Below are positions 32,938 to 41,762 of a stretch of DNA of 64,000 nucleotides, piece by piece. The notes beneath the pieces were generated by a model that ran no database searches, had not been told where the DNA came from, and was given only the letters and a program-made list of their open reading frames with translations. Made by a program: the position numbers and the translations under genes. Each line of letters starts with the position of its first letter. Position 1 is the stretch's first letter. The stretch covers positions 266,865 to 330,864 of the forward strand of contig DASVQI010000036.1 of NCBI GenBank assembly GCA_036389255.1, in the 5' to 3' direction. This DNA comes from JACVRN01 sp036389255 (GTDB lineage: Bacteria > Acidobacteriota > Blastocatellia > Pyrinomonadales > Pyrinomonadaceae).

Positions 32938-33978
32938 TTAAGTACCGGAGTTTAGACTTTTCTTTATCGCCCGAAGCGCCTTGTCTATATCTTCGCTTGA
33001 GACATCATAGTGCGTGACCATGCGAATTGACGAGCCGAAGCCGGAAGCCAGCACGCCCGACGCCTTAAGCCGCTCGCAAATCTCGTCAGCCGTCTTTCCC
33101 GTTTCGGAGATGTCGAAGAGGACTATGTTGGTGACTACGCGTTCGGGGTCAATCGCCACGCCGGGCAGTTCTGCAAGCCCCAGCGCGAGCCGCTTTGCAT
33201 TCTCGTGGTCTTCGGGTAATCGTTGCGGCGTCTCTTCCAGCGCGACCAAGCCTGCGGCCGCGAGAACTCCAGCCTGTCGCATGCCGCCGCCCAGAAGCTT
33301 GCGCCAGCATCTGGCCTCGTCTATGAAGGCGCGCGTGCCAAGGAGCATGGAGCCAACGGGCGCGCCGAGCGCTTTTGAAAGACAGAACATCACGGAATCA
33401 ACGGGCCGCGCAAGCTCCGCCACTGGAGACTCAAGCGCGCAGCTCGCGTTGAAGATTCGCGCGCCGTCCAGATGCACTGGAATCTTGAGCGAGTGAGCGC
33501 GCTCGCAAATCTCTTCCGTTCTCTCTGCGGTCATCAGAGTCCCGCCCGCCAGGTTGTGCGAATTCTCAAGCGCAAGCATCCCCGTCGGCGCGACGTAATA
33601 AGCAGAGGCCGTGTGCAGCGCTCCTTCTATATCTTCCCACGCGAGGATGCCGCTTCCGTCGCCGCTCTTAACGGGACGCGCGAGCGCTCCGGAGACTGCG
33701 GACATCGCCGCCATCTCGAAATTGTAGATGTGCCCGCGCTCTTCTATGATGACTTCCGTGCCGGGGCGCGTGTGAAGCTTGACGGCAATCTGGTTCCCCA
33801 TGGAGCCCGTCGGCACAAAGAGCGCGGCCTCTTTGTCGAAGATTTCAGCCGCCCGCTCCTGCAAGCGGTTGACAGTAGGGTCTTCGCCGTACACGTCGTC
33901 GCCAACTTCCGCATCCATCATGGCCCGCCGCATGGCGGGTGTGGGTCTGGTCACGGTATCGCTTCGTAAATCAATCAT
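32938..33978 (-). CDS. ltaE: Low-specificity L-threonine aldolase
   Basis: A PLP enzyme that cleaves L-threonine or allo-threonine to glycine and acetaldehyde. About 346 residues. The ATG at 33978 gives MIDLRSDTVTRPTPAMR, the family opening, and the longer frame begins at a TTG. Landmarks are GDDVYGEDPTVN, VPTGSMGNQ, HLDGARIFNA and the PLP-binding Lys in FCLSKALGAPVGS. It heads the cmk unit. The upstream gap carries a small CCGGCAATCAGC-type repeat fragment. Confidence 0.94.
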   Translation of the reverse strand: MIDLRSDTVTRPTPAMRRAMMDAEVGDDVYGEDPTVNRLQERAAEIFDKEAALFVPTGSMGNQIAVKLHTRPGTEVIIEERGHIYNFEMAAMSAVSGALARPVKSGDGSGILAWEDIEGALHTASAYYVAPTGMLALENSHNLAGGTLMTAERTEEICERAHSLKIPVHLDGARIFNASCALESPVAELARPVDSVMFCLSKALGAPVGSMLLGTRAFIDEARCWRKLLGGGMRQAGVLAAAGLVALEETPQRLPEDHENAKRLALGLAELPGVAIDPERVVTNIVLFDISETGKTADEICERLKASGVLASGFGSSIRMVTHYDVSSEDIDKALRAIKKSLNSGT

Positions 33979-34019
33979 AATAGCAACCGGCAATCAGCTT
34001 TCAGGTTAATAAGGATAGC

Positions 34020-35159
34020 TCAAACGAACGCGGCGAATACTTCATTCGAAAGGAGCGCGCCCGTGCGAGTCAGCTTCAGGAGGTCGCCTGTCATCTCTAT
34101 CAACCCAGCTTCCTCAAGACGCGATAGGTCGTCGGCCCTCTCTTTACGTAAATCAACGCCGAAGCGCGCAAGGTGCTCGCGCAAGTCTATGCCGCGCAGC
34201 AGTCTGAGGCCCAGAAAGACCGCTTCGGCCTGCGCGTCCTCTTGGCTCAGCTCCAACGATTCGACAAGGGGGCTCAGCCCCTCTTCAATCAGCGCAGTGT
34301 AGCGCGCGGCGTCTCGCTCGTTAGACCACCTGCGACGCGCGCCGTCATAAGAGTGAGCGGAACAACCGAAGCCGTATGTCGGATGGCCCAGCCAGTATTT
34401 GGAGTTGTGACGCGACTCGAAGCCCGGAAGCGAGAGATTCGAAATCTCATAATGACCGTATCCCGCGCTTGATGCTTCGTGCAGCATCAGCCGGTACATC
34501 TCTGCGGCAAGGTCGTCGTCGGGCAAAGGCAGCCGCCCCTGTCTTATCTGGTCTGCGAGCGGCGTGCCCTCGTGAACTTCCAGCAGATAAAAGGAGAGAT
34601 GTTCGGGCCTTAGCTTCAATGCTTCGTCAAGATTGCGCGACCACTGCTGAAGCGTCTGGCGCGGCAAGCCCGCAATCAGGTCGAAGCTTACGTTATCGAA
34701 TCCCGCCTCACGCAGGTAGTTGATTGTGAGGCGCACGTCTTCGGCCGTGTGTGTGCGCCCAAGCTGGCGAAGCTCCGCATCATCGAAGGTCTGCGCGCCG
34801 AAGCTTGCGCGCGTGACGCCCAAGCGCCGGAACTCGCGCAAGCTTTCAGGCGTAAGCGTGCCCGGATTCATCTCCATAGTCACTTCCGCGCCCTGCGAGA
34901 TGCGAAAGCGCTCGTGTACAGCTTCAAGAATAGTCTCGACCTGTGCAGGCGAAAGCAGGGACGGCGTGCCGCCGCCGAAGTAGATTGTGTCGGCCTCGTG
35001 CGCTTCATTCTCAAGCGCCGGGAATGCTCTTATCTCATGCGTCAGGGCGTGAACGTAGCGCTCCGCCAGAGGCGCACTGTAAGTTCCCGTGGCGAAATCG
35101 CAGTAGGAGCAGCGCGCTCTACAGAAAGGGATGTGTATGTAGATTCCTGCCGGGCTCAT
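34020..35159 (-). CDS. hemW: Radical SAM heme chaperone HemW
   Basis: A HemN-like radical-SAM protein that binds heme and probably delivers it to acceptors, about 379 residues. It has the HemW-type N-terminus GIYIHIPFCRARCSYCDF, with C-x3-C-x2-C, then YFGGGTPSLL and GLPRQTLQQW, and a C-terminal domain. The ATG at 35159 is preferred over one five codons upstream, because a TATAAT on this strand (35173-35178) overlaps the upstream ATG. It also gives the family-typical start. If that hexamer is the -10 box, the mRNA has almost no leader. Confidence 0.93.
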   Translation of the reverse strand: MSPAGIYIHIPFCRARCSYCDFATGTYSAPLAERYVHALTHEIRAFPALENEAHEADTIYFGGGTPSLLSPAQVETILEAVHERFRISQGAEVTMEMNPGTLTPESLREFRRLGVTRASFGAQTFDDAELRQLGRTHTAEDVRLTINYLREAGFDNVSFDLIAGLPRQTLQQWSRNLDEALKLRPEHLSFYLLEVHEGTPLADQIRQGRLPLPDDDLAAEMYRLMLHEASSAGYGHYEISNLSLPGFESRHNSKYWLGHPTYGFGCSAHSYDGARRRWSNERDAARYTALIEEGLSPLVESLELSQEDAQAEAVFLGLRLLRGIDLREHLARFGVDLRKERADDLSRLEEAGLIEMTGDLLKLTRTGALLSNEVFAAFV

Positions 35160-35490
35160 CTTGGAAGACGACATTATAACATGCGCGCGCGGCCGGGTGC
35201 GCTCCGGGCGGGATAAGGATTCAAGGGCTAACGAACGGGAAATCGGCCTCGGGGTGTATGAATCTTTACGGAGTGTATAAATTTTGTGCGAGTCATGCGC
35301 GCCTTTTGCTTAAAGGCTTGCAAATTTCTAAGGAAAACAGGGGCTTTGGACAGAGACGGGGCGCGGCATGGCGGTTGATTATATATGACCGGAAGAACAA
35401 GGGGAACGTACTAAGGAGCTACGGGTTGAGGCTTTCCTCAGAGTCGTGGCTTCACTTTGGACTGAGAACTGAAAGGGAGGAGTTTTTTTG
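35160..35490. other. Intergenic region upstream of hemW and the Q/G/N-rich gene
   Basis: About 330 bp between divergent genes. Apart from the hemW promoter candidate, it is locally AT-rich (GTATAAATTTTG near 35275, GCAAATTTCTAAGG near 35318) and should carry the promoter of the downstream gene. A 77-codon frame here has no family look and is not called. Confidence 0.45.
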
Positions 35491-35772
35491 ATGGCAGACC
35501 AACAGAATCAGAATAAGGGTCAGGCACAGGGCGCGAGCGCAGGCGCTGATGCTCAGGCAGGCGGCGGAACCAACGCTCAGCAGCAGGGCAACCAGCCTCA
35601 AGGCAATCAACCGCAAGGCAATCAGCCGCAGGGTAATCAACCGCAGGGCCAGACCGGACAGGGCGCTCAAGGCTCATCACAGCAGAACAACCAGCAGGGA
35701 AGCTCGCAGCAGAGCGGCTCTCAACAGAGCGGTGGGTCAAAGCAAGGCAATGAGGGCGGACAGAATCGCTAA
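35491..35772 (+). CDS. Q/G/N-rich low-complexity protein with QPQGN repeats
   Basis: A 93-residue protein made almost only of Gln, Gly, Asn, Ser and Ala. No aromatic residue was seen, and no signal peptide or membrane helix. Residues about 34-54 contain four copies of a pentapeptide of the QPQGN type, encoded by four 15-bp DNA repeats (35590-35649). The start is well supported by GGGAGGAG just upstream. It must be intrinsically disordered. It stands alone, with a hairpin terminator after it. No family recognised. A stress-related or phase-separating role is only speculation from composition. Confidence 0.75.
   Translation: MADQQNQNKGQAQGASAGADAQAGGGTNAQQQGNQPQGNQPQGNQPQGNQPQGQTGQGAQGSSQQNNQQGSSQQSGSQQSGGSKQGNEGGQNR
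35590..35649 (+). repeat. Four 15-bp tandem repeats inside the Q/G/N-rich gene
   Basis: Four units of AATCARCCGCARGGY type (the first is AACCAGCCTCAAGGC) lie back to back, each coding NQPQG. Copy number could vary between strains. Confidence 0.85.
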
Positions 35773-35811
35773 GCGCGGTTTTCGTGTCGCTCAATTTTTT
35801 TATCCGGCAAC

Positions 35812-35855
35812 AGAAAGCGCATGACGTAGTCACTTGACCGCGCTATGCGCTTTCT
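35812..35855 (+). terminator. Hairpin terminator after the Q/G/N-rich gene
   Basis: AGAAAGCGCAT (35812-35822) pairs with ATGCGCTTTCT (35845-35855), an 11-bp stem with a 22-nt loop, followed by TTAGC. It sits between convergent genes. Confidence 0.55.
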
Positions 35856-35897
35856 TTAGCTCGCTTCCCTGAAAGAGCCTTGTCTTAGCCGGGGACG

Positions 35898-37235
35898 TTA
35901 CTGCTTCTTTATCTCAAGTCTTCGCTGGCTGCCTTCGCCGCTAATGGTGCGGCTCGAACGGCGCGCAACCTCTTCGGCCTGTGCGAAGGCGCGCATTAGA
36001 TTTTCCCCCAGCACCTTTCGTATATCCTGCTCGCTATAGCCGCGCCTGAGCAGCTCGTAAGTTATGTTCGGCAGTTGCGCCACGTCCTGCATGCCTTCCG
36101 GCAGGCTGGGCACGCCGTCAAAGTCCGAGCCGAGGCCGACATGGTCTATGCCTGCGACTTTGGCTATGTGGTCTATGTGGTCAATCAGGACGGAGAGCGG
36201 CGTCACGGGCAGAGGGTTGGCCGCGAGCAGCTTGTCGCGCTCTTCGCGCAGGCGAGTTGGATTCTCCTTGTACTGCTCGTTCAGGGCATCAAGCTGCGGC
36301 TTGAGCCTCGCGTTTCGCTCGGCTGCCGCATCAATCACCTTCTGGTCTATGAAGCCGGGATAGAAGTTGACCATCACCACGCCGCCGTTTTTTGCTATGC
36401 GGCGCAGCAGCTCGTCCGGGATGTTGCGGCGATGATTCGCAAGCGCACGCGCCGAAGAGTGAGAGGCAATGACGGGCGCGGTCGAGACATCCAGCACGTC
36501 CGACATCGTTTTGTCCGAAACGTGCGAGATGTCCACGAACATTCCCAGCCTGTTCATCTCGCGCACGACCTCCCGCCCGAAGTCCGACAACCCGTTGTGG
36601 CGCGAAGTGTCGCAGCAGGAATCAGCCCAGTCGTTCGTGTTGTTGTGCGTCAACGTCATGTAGCGTATCCCCAGACGATAGAAGTCGCGCAGGGCCGCCA
36701 GAGAGTTTTCTATGGCGTGGCCGCCTTCGATGCCCATGAGCGCGGCGATTCTCTTCTGTCGCTTGGCGCGGCGTATCTCGGCCGTGGAGGCCGCCATGAT
36801 GAAATCGTTCGGGTAGCGCTCCGACAGGCGATAGACGCTGTCAATCATGTCCATAGCTCGCCGCGCGGAGCCGCCCTCTTTGGCGAATCTCTGGTCTACA
36901 TAGATTGAGAAGAACTGCCCGGTGACGCCTCCCTGCTTCATGCGCGCAATGTCCGTGTGATACTTGCCCACGGAAGGCGTGCCTAAATCGTAGCCTTCGT
37001 CAATCATGGGCGAAGTGATGTCGTTGTGGCCGTCAACTACAATCGCCTTGCGATGAATCTCAAGCGCGCGCCGCCACAGCCGCTCGTCTCTCTGTGGCTG
37101 AGGAGCCGTAGAGGACGCCGCCTGTTGTTCCGCCGAAACTCCTGCGCGTGAGCCCGTAAGCCCGAGCGCGAGAAGTGATAGAAGCAGCAGGGCGAGCCCC
37201 GCAAATTTAGCCAGTCGAGGATTCTTTCTGTTCAT
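35898..37235 (-). CDS. Secreted membrane-type dipeptidase (peptidase M19)
   Basis: A zinc dipeptidase related to renal dipeptidase, 445 residues with a signal peptide (about 1-35, LALLLLSLLALGLTGSRAG). Metal-binding landmarks are VVDGHNDI near the start, the bridging Glu in GIEGGHAIE, HVSD, SHSSARAL and LGSDFDGV. It probably hydrolyses dipeptides in the periplasm or outside the cell. It stands between convergent and same-strand neighbours without a clear operon. Confidence 0.93.
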   Translation of the reverse strand: MNRKNPRLAKFAGLALLLLSLLALGLTGSRAGVSAEQQAASSTAPQPQRDERLWRRALEIHRKAIVVDGHNDITSPMIDEGYDLGTPSVGKYHTDIARMKQGGVTGQFFSIYVDQRFAKEGGSARRAMDMIDSVYRLSERYPNDFIMAASTAEIRRAKRQKRIAALMGIEGGHAIENSLAALRDFYRLGIRYMTLTHNNTNDWADSCCDTSRHNGLSDFGREVVREMNRLGMFVDISHVSDKTMSDVLDVSTAPVIASHSSARALANHRRNIPDELLRRIAKNGGVVMVNFYPGFIDQKVIDAAAERNARLKPQLDALNEQYKENPTRLREERDKLLAANPLPVTPLSVLIDHIDHIAKVAGIDHVGLGSDFDGVPSLPEGMQDVAQLPNITYELLRRGYSEQDIRKVLGENLMRAFAQAEEVARRSSRTISGEGSQRRLEIKKQ

Positions 37236-37298
37236 CGTTTATAGGAAAAATGTTTCAACCGAGATGGCGCGAGCGCTTGAAGGCTCACAGCCCTATTC

Positions 37299-38918
37299 TT
37301 AAAGGACGAGTTCGGAATGGATGTCGCTCTTGCTCTGCTTGTCACGCTTGCTCTGTTTGTCCTGATACATGGCCTTGTCAGCCTGCGAGATTAGCTCTTC
37401 GAGCGAGCCGCCGCTTTCAGGGTCGAAATGTACCACGCCGACACTCAAAGACAAATCGAAGGGGCGCGAGTCCTGCCGCTTGTATTCTTCAAGCTTCTCC
37501 CAGAGGCGCGCGGTGACGGCAGGATTCGCGGGAGCTTCGTAATCCTCAAGGGCTAGGATGGTGAACTCGTCGCCGCTCAAGCGGGCTATTATGTCCGACT
37601 CGCGGAACGATTTCTTCAGAATCTCCGCCACCGTTCGAAGCGCCTCGTCCCCGGCCCTGTGGCCCAAGCGGTCGTTTATCTGCTTGAGGCCGTCAAGGTC
37701 TGCGAAGACCAGCGTGAAGCCGTGGCCTGTGCGCTGCGTGAGACGCACCTGCTGCTCTGCCAGCGCCAGAAAACCTCTGCGGTTATAAAGGCCCGTCAGG
37801 TCGTCCAGAAGAGAGAGGCTTCTGAGTGTCTCTTCCGTGCGCTTGCGCTCCGTGATGTCGCGCGCGATGCCCTGCACGCCCACGGGCTGGCCGCCCTTTA
37901 GTATGACGCGCGTACTTACTTCAAGCGGGATGCGCCGCCCGTCTTTGGCGAAGATTTCCAGCTCGTAGCGAGTGGGAAGCTCGTCCTCGGACTTGAGCTC
38001 TATCATCTCGCGCGCGGTCTTTAGATACTTGGGCAAGACCACCTGCGCTATGTTAAGCCCCAGCGCCTCATCCAGCGTGTAGCCCGTGATGCGCTGGCCC
38101 GCCAGATTCAGAGAAGTGAAGTTGCCCTTCAGGTCATGAGTGTAGACAAGGTCGTTGGCGTTCTCGAAAAGCTCTCGGTAGCGCTCTTCGGATTCGCGCA
38201 GAGCCTCTTCGGCCAGCTTGCGCTTCGTGATGTCGCGCGCGATGCCCTGCACGCCCACCGGCTTTCCCTCTTCGTAGATGAGCTGCGTGCTTATCTCAAG
38301 CGGCACCCGCCGCCCGTCCTTCGTGATTACCTCAAGTTGGTAGAAGGTCTGAGGCTTCACGTCCGCAAGCTTGCTGGCCAGCATGCCGCGAGCCAGCTCA
38401 AGATATTCCGGCGCGACTACGTCTGTGACATTCATCTTCAAAGCCTCTTCGCGCGTGTAGCCCGTGATGCGCTCTCCGACCTTGTTTATTGAGGTGTAGT
38501 TACCCTCAAGGTCGTGGACGTAGATGATGTCGTTGGCGTTCTCGAAAAGCTCACGAAGACTCTCTTCCGAGCTTCTGAGCTTCTCTTCCGCAGCCTTGCG
38601 CGTTGAGAAGAGCCAGACGAAGAGCAGCGAGTTGAAGATGAAGACCAGCAGCCGCAGAAAGTCGGCGCGGCTTGAGAAGCTCAAGCTGTGTAGCGGCTGT
38701 ATTAGAAAGAGCTTGCTGATGAATGCCGACAGAGCCGTCGCGGCCAGCCCCGGCCCGTAGCCCCCGCGCCATGCGCTCAGAAGGACTGCGAAAAAGAGCA
38801 GCACGAAGGGCGTCTCGCGCATCTCCGGCCAGAGCACAAGCGTTATTACAAGGCTGGCTGTCACTAGAAGAATCGAGAGCAGATAACCAAACAGTGGATA
38901 GTGTTTCTGGTCGGGCAT
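37299..38918 (-). CDS. Membrane PAS-PAS-GGDEF protein (probable diguanylate cyclase)
   Basis: A 539-residue signalling protein. The N-terminal 110 residues have about four membrane helices of the DUF4118/KdpD kind (LLSAWRGGYGPGLAAT, FFAVLL). Two PAS/PAC units follow (about 118-235 and 243-360). They are so alike (both have YRELFENAND or LRELFENAND, and PVGVQGIARDITKRK or PVGVQGIARDITERK) that they arose by duplication. The GGDEF domain (about 370-530) has LSGDEF, an accepted active variant, and an RESD I-site five residues before it. It should make c-di-GMP in response to a membrane or small-molecule cue. Confidence 0.92.
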   Translation of the reverse strand: MPDQKHYPLFGYLLSILLVTASLVITLVLWPEMRETPFVLLFFAVLLSAWRGGYGPGLAATALSAFISKLFLIQPLHSLSFSSRADFLRLLVFIFNSLLFVWLFSTRKAAEEKLRSSEESLRELFENANDIIYVHDLEGNYTSINKVGERITGYTREEALKMNVTDVVAPEYLELARGMLASKLADVKPQTFYQLEVITKDGRRVPLEISTQLIYEEGKPVGVQGIARDITKRKLAEEALRESEERYRELFENANDLVYTHDLKGNFTSLNLAGQRITGYTLDEALGLNIAQVVLPKYLKTAREMIELKSEDELPTRYELEIFAKDGRRIPLEVSTRVILKGGQPVGVQGIARDITERKRTEETLRSLSLLDDLTGLYNRRGFLALAEQQVRLTQRTGHGFTLVFADLDGLKQINDRLGHRAGDEALRTVAEILKKSFRESDIIARLSGDEFTILALEDYEAPANPAVTARLWEKLEEYKRQDSRPFDLSLSVGVVHFDPESGGSLEELISQADKAMYQDKQSKRDKQSKSDIHSELVL

Positions 38919-39237
38919 GGTCTTTAACCGGAGGCGAGGGGCTCTTTCCGGACTTGTTTAAGATGTCCCGGCGGCTTAAAAAGTTGGCGGATTGCTGACC
39001 GCCAAACCTTGACGCGGGGGCGCAAAGGCTTTTGCTCCGCACTTCGCGGGGGAAGCGCAGGCCCTCCGCGCTCCCCTCTTTTATCATATTCCATGCAGAT
39101 TTTGTGCAGGCTAATCGTTGTCGCATAGCGACCTTCTGTGGTACATCCTAGAGGCACGGGATTCAGTTCGGACACTTTCAGGGCTTACTGCAAGGCGCTG
39201 CGTCGTCATAATTTCTACGGGGAGTTGTTTGCGGATT
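38919..39237. other. Intergenic region upstream of the PAS-GGDEF gene and acs
   Basis: About 320 bp between divergent genes. It holds a short TTGGCGG/CCGCCAA hairpin near 38984-39005 and room for promoters. No gene or RNA is recognised. Confidence 0.4.
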
Positions 39238-41193
39238 ATGTCTCAGCCAACGCCAAATATCGAATCGGTGATGCATGAGGAGCGAGTCTTTCCGCCGCCC
39301 GAAGGCTTCTCAGGCAGCGCACGCATCGGCTCTATGGAAGAGTACGAGCGTCTCTGGGCTGAGGCGCACGATGCGCCCGAAGAGTTCTGGGCGCGCATGG
39401 CCGAAGAGCTTCACTGGTTCAAGCGCTGGGACACGGTTCTCAAATGGGAGCCTCCGCACGCCGAATGGTTCGTAGGGGGCCGCCTCAATATCTCTTACAA
39501 CTGTCTTGACCGGCATCTGGAGACATGGCGGCGCAACAAGGCGGCGATTATCTGGGAGGGCGAGCCGGGCGAGCAGCGCACGCTCACCTACGGGCAGATG
39601 CACTCGCAGGTCTGCCGGTTCAGTAACGTGCTGAAGCGCGCGGGCATCACGAAAGGCGACCGCGTTGCGCTCTACATGCCGCTCATCCCTGAGCTTGCGA
39701 TTGCCATGCTGGCCTGCGCTCGCATAGGCGCGACTCATTCCGTCATCTTCGGAGGCTTCTCCACGCAGGCGCTCATAGACCGCATCAACGACGCGGGCTG
39801 CAAGATGGTCGTGACGGCTGACGGCGGCTACAGGCGCGGCGCGGAAGTAAAGCTCAAGCCCGCCGTTGACGAAGCACTGAAAGAGACGCCCTCGGTTCAA
39901 GGCTGCATCGTCGTGCGCCGCACGGGCACGCGCATTCACATGCAGGCGGGCCGGGATTACTGGTGGCACGAGATGATGGAGACGGTCGGCGGCGATTGTC
40001 CCGCCGAAGAGCTTGAGAGCGAGCACCCGCTCTACATCCTTTACACCTCCGGCACAACGGGAAAGCCCAAGGGCATACTGCACACGACCGCAGGCTACCT
40101 GCTGCAAACTCATCTGACGACGAAGTGGATTTTCGACGTGCGCGACGAAGACATATATTGGTGCACGGCCGACATAGGCTGGGTGACGGGACACTCCTAC
40201 GTGGTCTACGGGCCGCTCTCGAACGGCGCGACTGTCTTGATGTACGAAGGCGCGCCGAATCATCCTGAGCCGGACAGGTTCTGGGACATCATAGAGCGCC
40301 ACCGCGTCAACATCCTCTACACAGCGCCGACGGCCATACGCGCCTTCATCAAGTGGGGCGAGCACTGGCCGCTTCGTCACGACCTCTCATCATTGCGGCT
40401 GCTCGGAACGGTCGGAGAGCCTATCAACCCGGAAGCTTGGATGTGGTACAGGGAGATAATCGGAAAGGCTCGCTGCCCGATAGTTGATACATGGTGGCAG
40501 ACGGAGACGGGCGCGATTATGATAAGCCCTCTGCCGGGAGCTACGCCCGCCAAGCCCGGCTCCGCGACCAGACCTTTGCCCGGAATCGAAGTGGATGTGA
40601 TGACGCGCGCGGGCGAGCCCGTAGGCGCGGGCGAAGGCGGCTATCTGGTAATCAAGCACCCGTGGCCTTCCATGCTCCGCACCATCTGGGGAGACGACGA
40701 GCGCTATCAGAAGCAGTACTGGTCGGAGATTCCCGGCGTCTATTTCGCGGGCGACGGAGCGCGGCGCGACCCCGACGGATATTTCTGGATCATGGGGCGC
40801 GTTGATGATGTGATAAATGTGAGCGGGCACCGGCTGGGAACGGCCGAGGTTGAAAGCGCCCTTGTCTCGCACGAAGCTGTGGCCGAGGCGGCTGTGGTGG
40901 CAAAGCCGGACGAGATAAAAGGCTCCGCCATCGTAGCCTTCGTGACGCTGGAAGGCTCGCACAGGTCTTCGGACGAGTTGAAGGAGCAGCTTCGCCGCCA
41001 CGTCTCAAAAGAGATAGGCGCGCTGGCGCGGCCCGACGAGATACGCTTCACCGACACTTTGCCCAAGACGCGCTCCGGCAAGATTATGCGACGGCTGCTG
41101 CGCGAGATAGCCTCAAGCGGCTCCATCGCAGGCGACACAACCACTCTCGAAGACTTTTCCGTCTTAGAGAAACTGCGTGCGGAGGAAGAATGA
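39238..41193 (+). CDS. acs: Acetyl-coenzyme A synthetase
   Basis: AMP-forming acetate-CoA ligase of 651 residues, the full usual length. The ATG at 39238 gives MSQPTPNIESVMHEERVF, and upstream codons of the longer frame are not family-like. Landmarks are the adenylation loop YTSGTTGKPKGILHT, TWWQTETG, the hinge region GRVDDVINVSGHRL, and the C-terminal PKTRSGKIMRRLLR, whose Lys is the site inactivated by acetylation in related enzymes. It is followed by a repeat hairpin, and its start region has only a weak GGGGAG site. Confidence 0.97.
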   Translation: MSQPTPNIESVMHEERVFPPPEGFSGSARIGSMEEYERLWAEAHDAPEEFWARMAEELHWFKRWDTVLKWEPPHAEWFVGGRLNISYNCLDRHLETWRRNKAAIIWEGEPGEQRTLTYGQMHSQVCRFSNVLKRAGITKGDRVALYMPLIPELAIAMLACARIGATHSVIFGGFSTQALIDRINDAGCKMVVTADGGYRRGAEVKLKPAVDEALKETPSVQGCIVVRRTGTRIHMQAGRDYWWHEMMETVGGDCPAEELESEHPLYILYTSGTTGKPKGILHTTAGYLLQTHLTTKWIFDVRDEDIYWCTADIGWVTGHSYVVYGPLSNGATVLMYEGAPNHPEPDRFWDIIERHRVNILYTAPTAIRAFIKWGEHWPLRHDLSSLRLLGTVGEPINPEAWMWYREIIGKARCPIVDTWWQTETGAIMISPLPGATPAKPGSATRPLPGIEVDVMTRAGEPVGAGEGGYLVIKHPWPSMLRTIWGDDERYQKQYWSEIPGVYFAGDGARRDPDGYFWIMGRVDDVINVSGHRLGTAEVESALVSHEAVAEAAVVAKPDEIKGSAIVAFVTLEGSHRSSDELKEQLRRHVSKEIGALARPDEIRFTDTLPKTRSGKIMRRLLREIASSGSIAGDTTTLEDFSVLEKLRAEEE

Positions 41194-41196
41194 GAA

Positions 41197-41269
41197 GCGG
41201 GTGCCGGGTGCCGGGTAAAAGAGAGACAATCGAATCTTCTTTTACCCGTCACCCGTCACCTGTCACCAA
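41197..41269. repeat. Period-7 repeat hairpin between acs and the PilZ-like gene
   Basis: GGGTGCC-GGGTGCC-GGGTAAAAGAGA faces TCTTCTTTTACCCGTC-ACCCGTC-ACCTGTC-ACC. The two arms are heptamer tandem arrays that pair with each other over more than 20 positions with mismatches. Confidence 0.75.
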
Positions 41270-41284
41270 TTAAGGAGTTGGTAT

Positions 41285-41698
41285 ATGCCCAGACAGTTGA
41301 CGATTGAGAACAGGAGCGGCCCGCGCTATCTGGCGTCGCTGGAGGTGCGGGCCGAGTGGGACGGCGAAGACGGCACGCATTACGTGGCGGACGGGACGAC
41401 GGAGAACGTCGGCCCCGAAGGCGCGCTGATACACTTGCAGCGAGAGCTGCCTGCCGTGGGCAGCCGCGTGCAGCTCAGGGTCTTGAGCGAAGAGGGAGAA
41501 AAGCTGAGCGTCGTCACCGAAGTCCTCAGGCTTGAGCGCAACCCTGCGCACCCGCTCGCGGCGCTTCAGCTCATAAACGCCTCGGACGAATGGCGCGGCC
41601 TCGTCTGGGAGCCAGCCCGCCCGCAAATCACTCAGAAGGATGACGACGACGACGAGGACGGCGACGAAGAAGAAGAGATAGAAGAGACAACACACTAA
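41285..41698 (+). CDS. PilZ-like domain protein with acidic tail
   Basis: A 137-residue soluble protein. It shows a PilZ-like layout: RSGPR at residues 10-14 fits the RxxxR c-di-GMP motif, and NVGPEG near 40 stands where [DN]xSxxG is expected, with Gly replacing Ser. A small beta-barrel pattern follows (GSRVQLRVLS, HPLAALQLI). The last 25 residues are a run of Asp and Glu (DDDDDEDGDEEEEIEE). It could be a c-di-GMP effector fitting the two cyclases in this window, but the altered second motif makes binding uncertain. It is flanked by repeat hairpins on both sides. Confidence 0.68.
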   Translation: MPRQLTIENRSGPRYLASLEVRAEWDGEDGTHYVADGTTENVGPEGALIHLQRELPAVGSRVQLRVLSEEGEKLSVVTEVLRLERNPAHPLAALQLINASDEWRGLVWEPARPQITQKDDDDDEDGDEEEEIEETTH

Positions 41699-41753
41699 AG
41701 AATTGATTCATTTCTTCATTTGTTCATTGAACAAATGAAGAAATGAATCAATC
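41698..41753. repeat. Perfect 24-bp hairpin of the GAATTGATTCATT family
   Basis: 41702-41725 (starts ATTGATTCATTTC) is perfectly complementary to 41729-41752, with a 3-nt loop. It sits just before the next gene, on the same strand as both neighbours, so it may attenuate readthrough. Confidence 0.75.
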
Positions 41754-41762
41754 CCTTCTGTT

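Noticed and set aside
35258..35491. 77-codon frame upstream of the Q/G/N-rich gene
   Set aside because: It runs into that gene's start, has no clear ribosome-binding site and looks like an AT-rich leader region.
39310..40380. 356-codon minus-strand frame over acs
   Set aside because: Antisense shadow inside a full-length acetyl-CoA synthetase gene.
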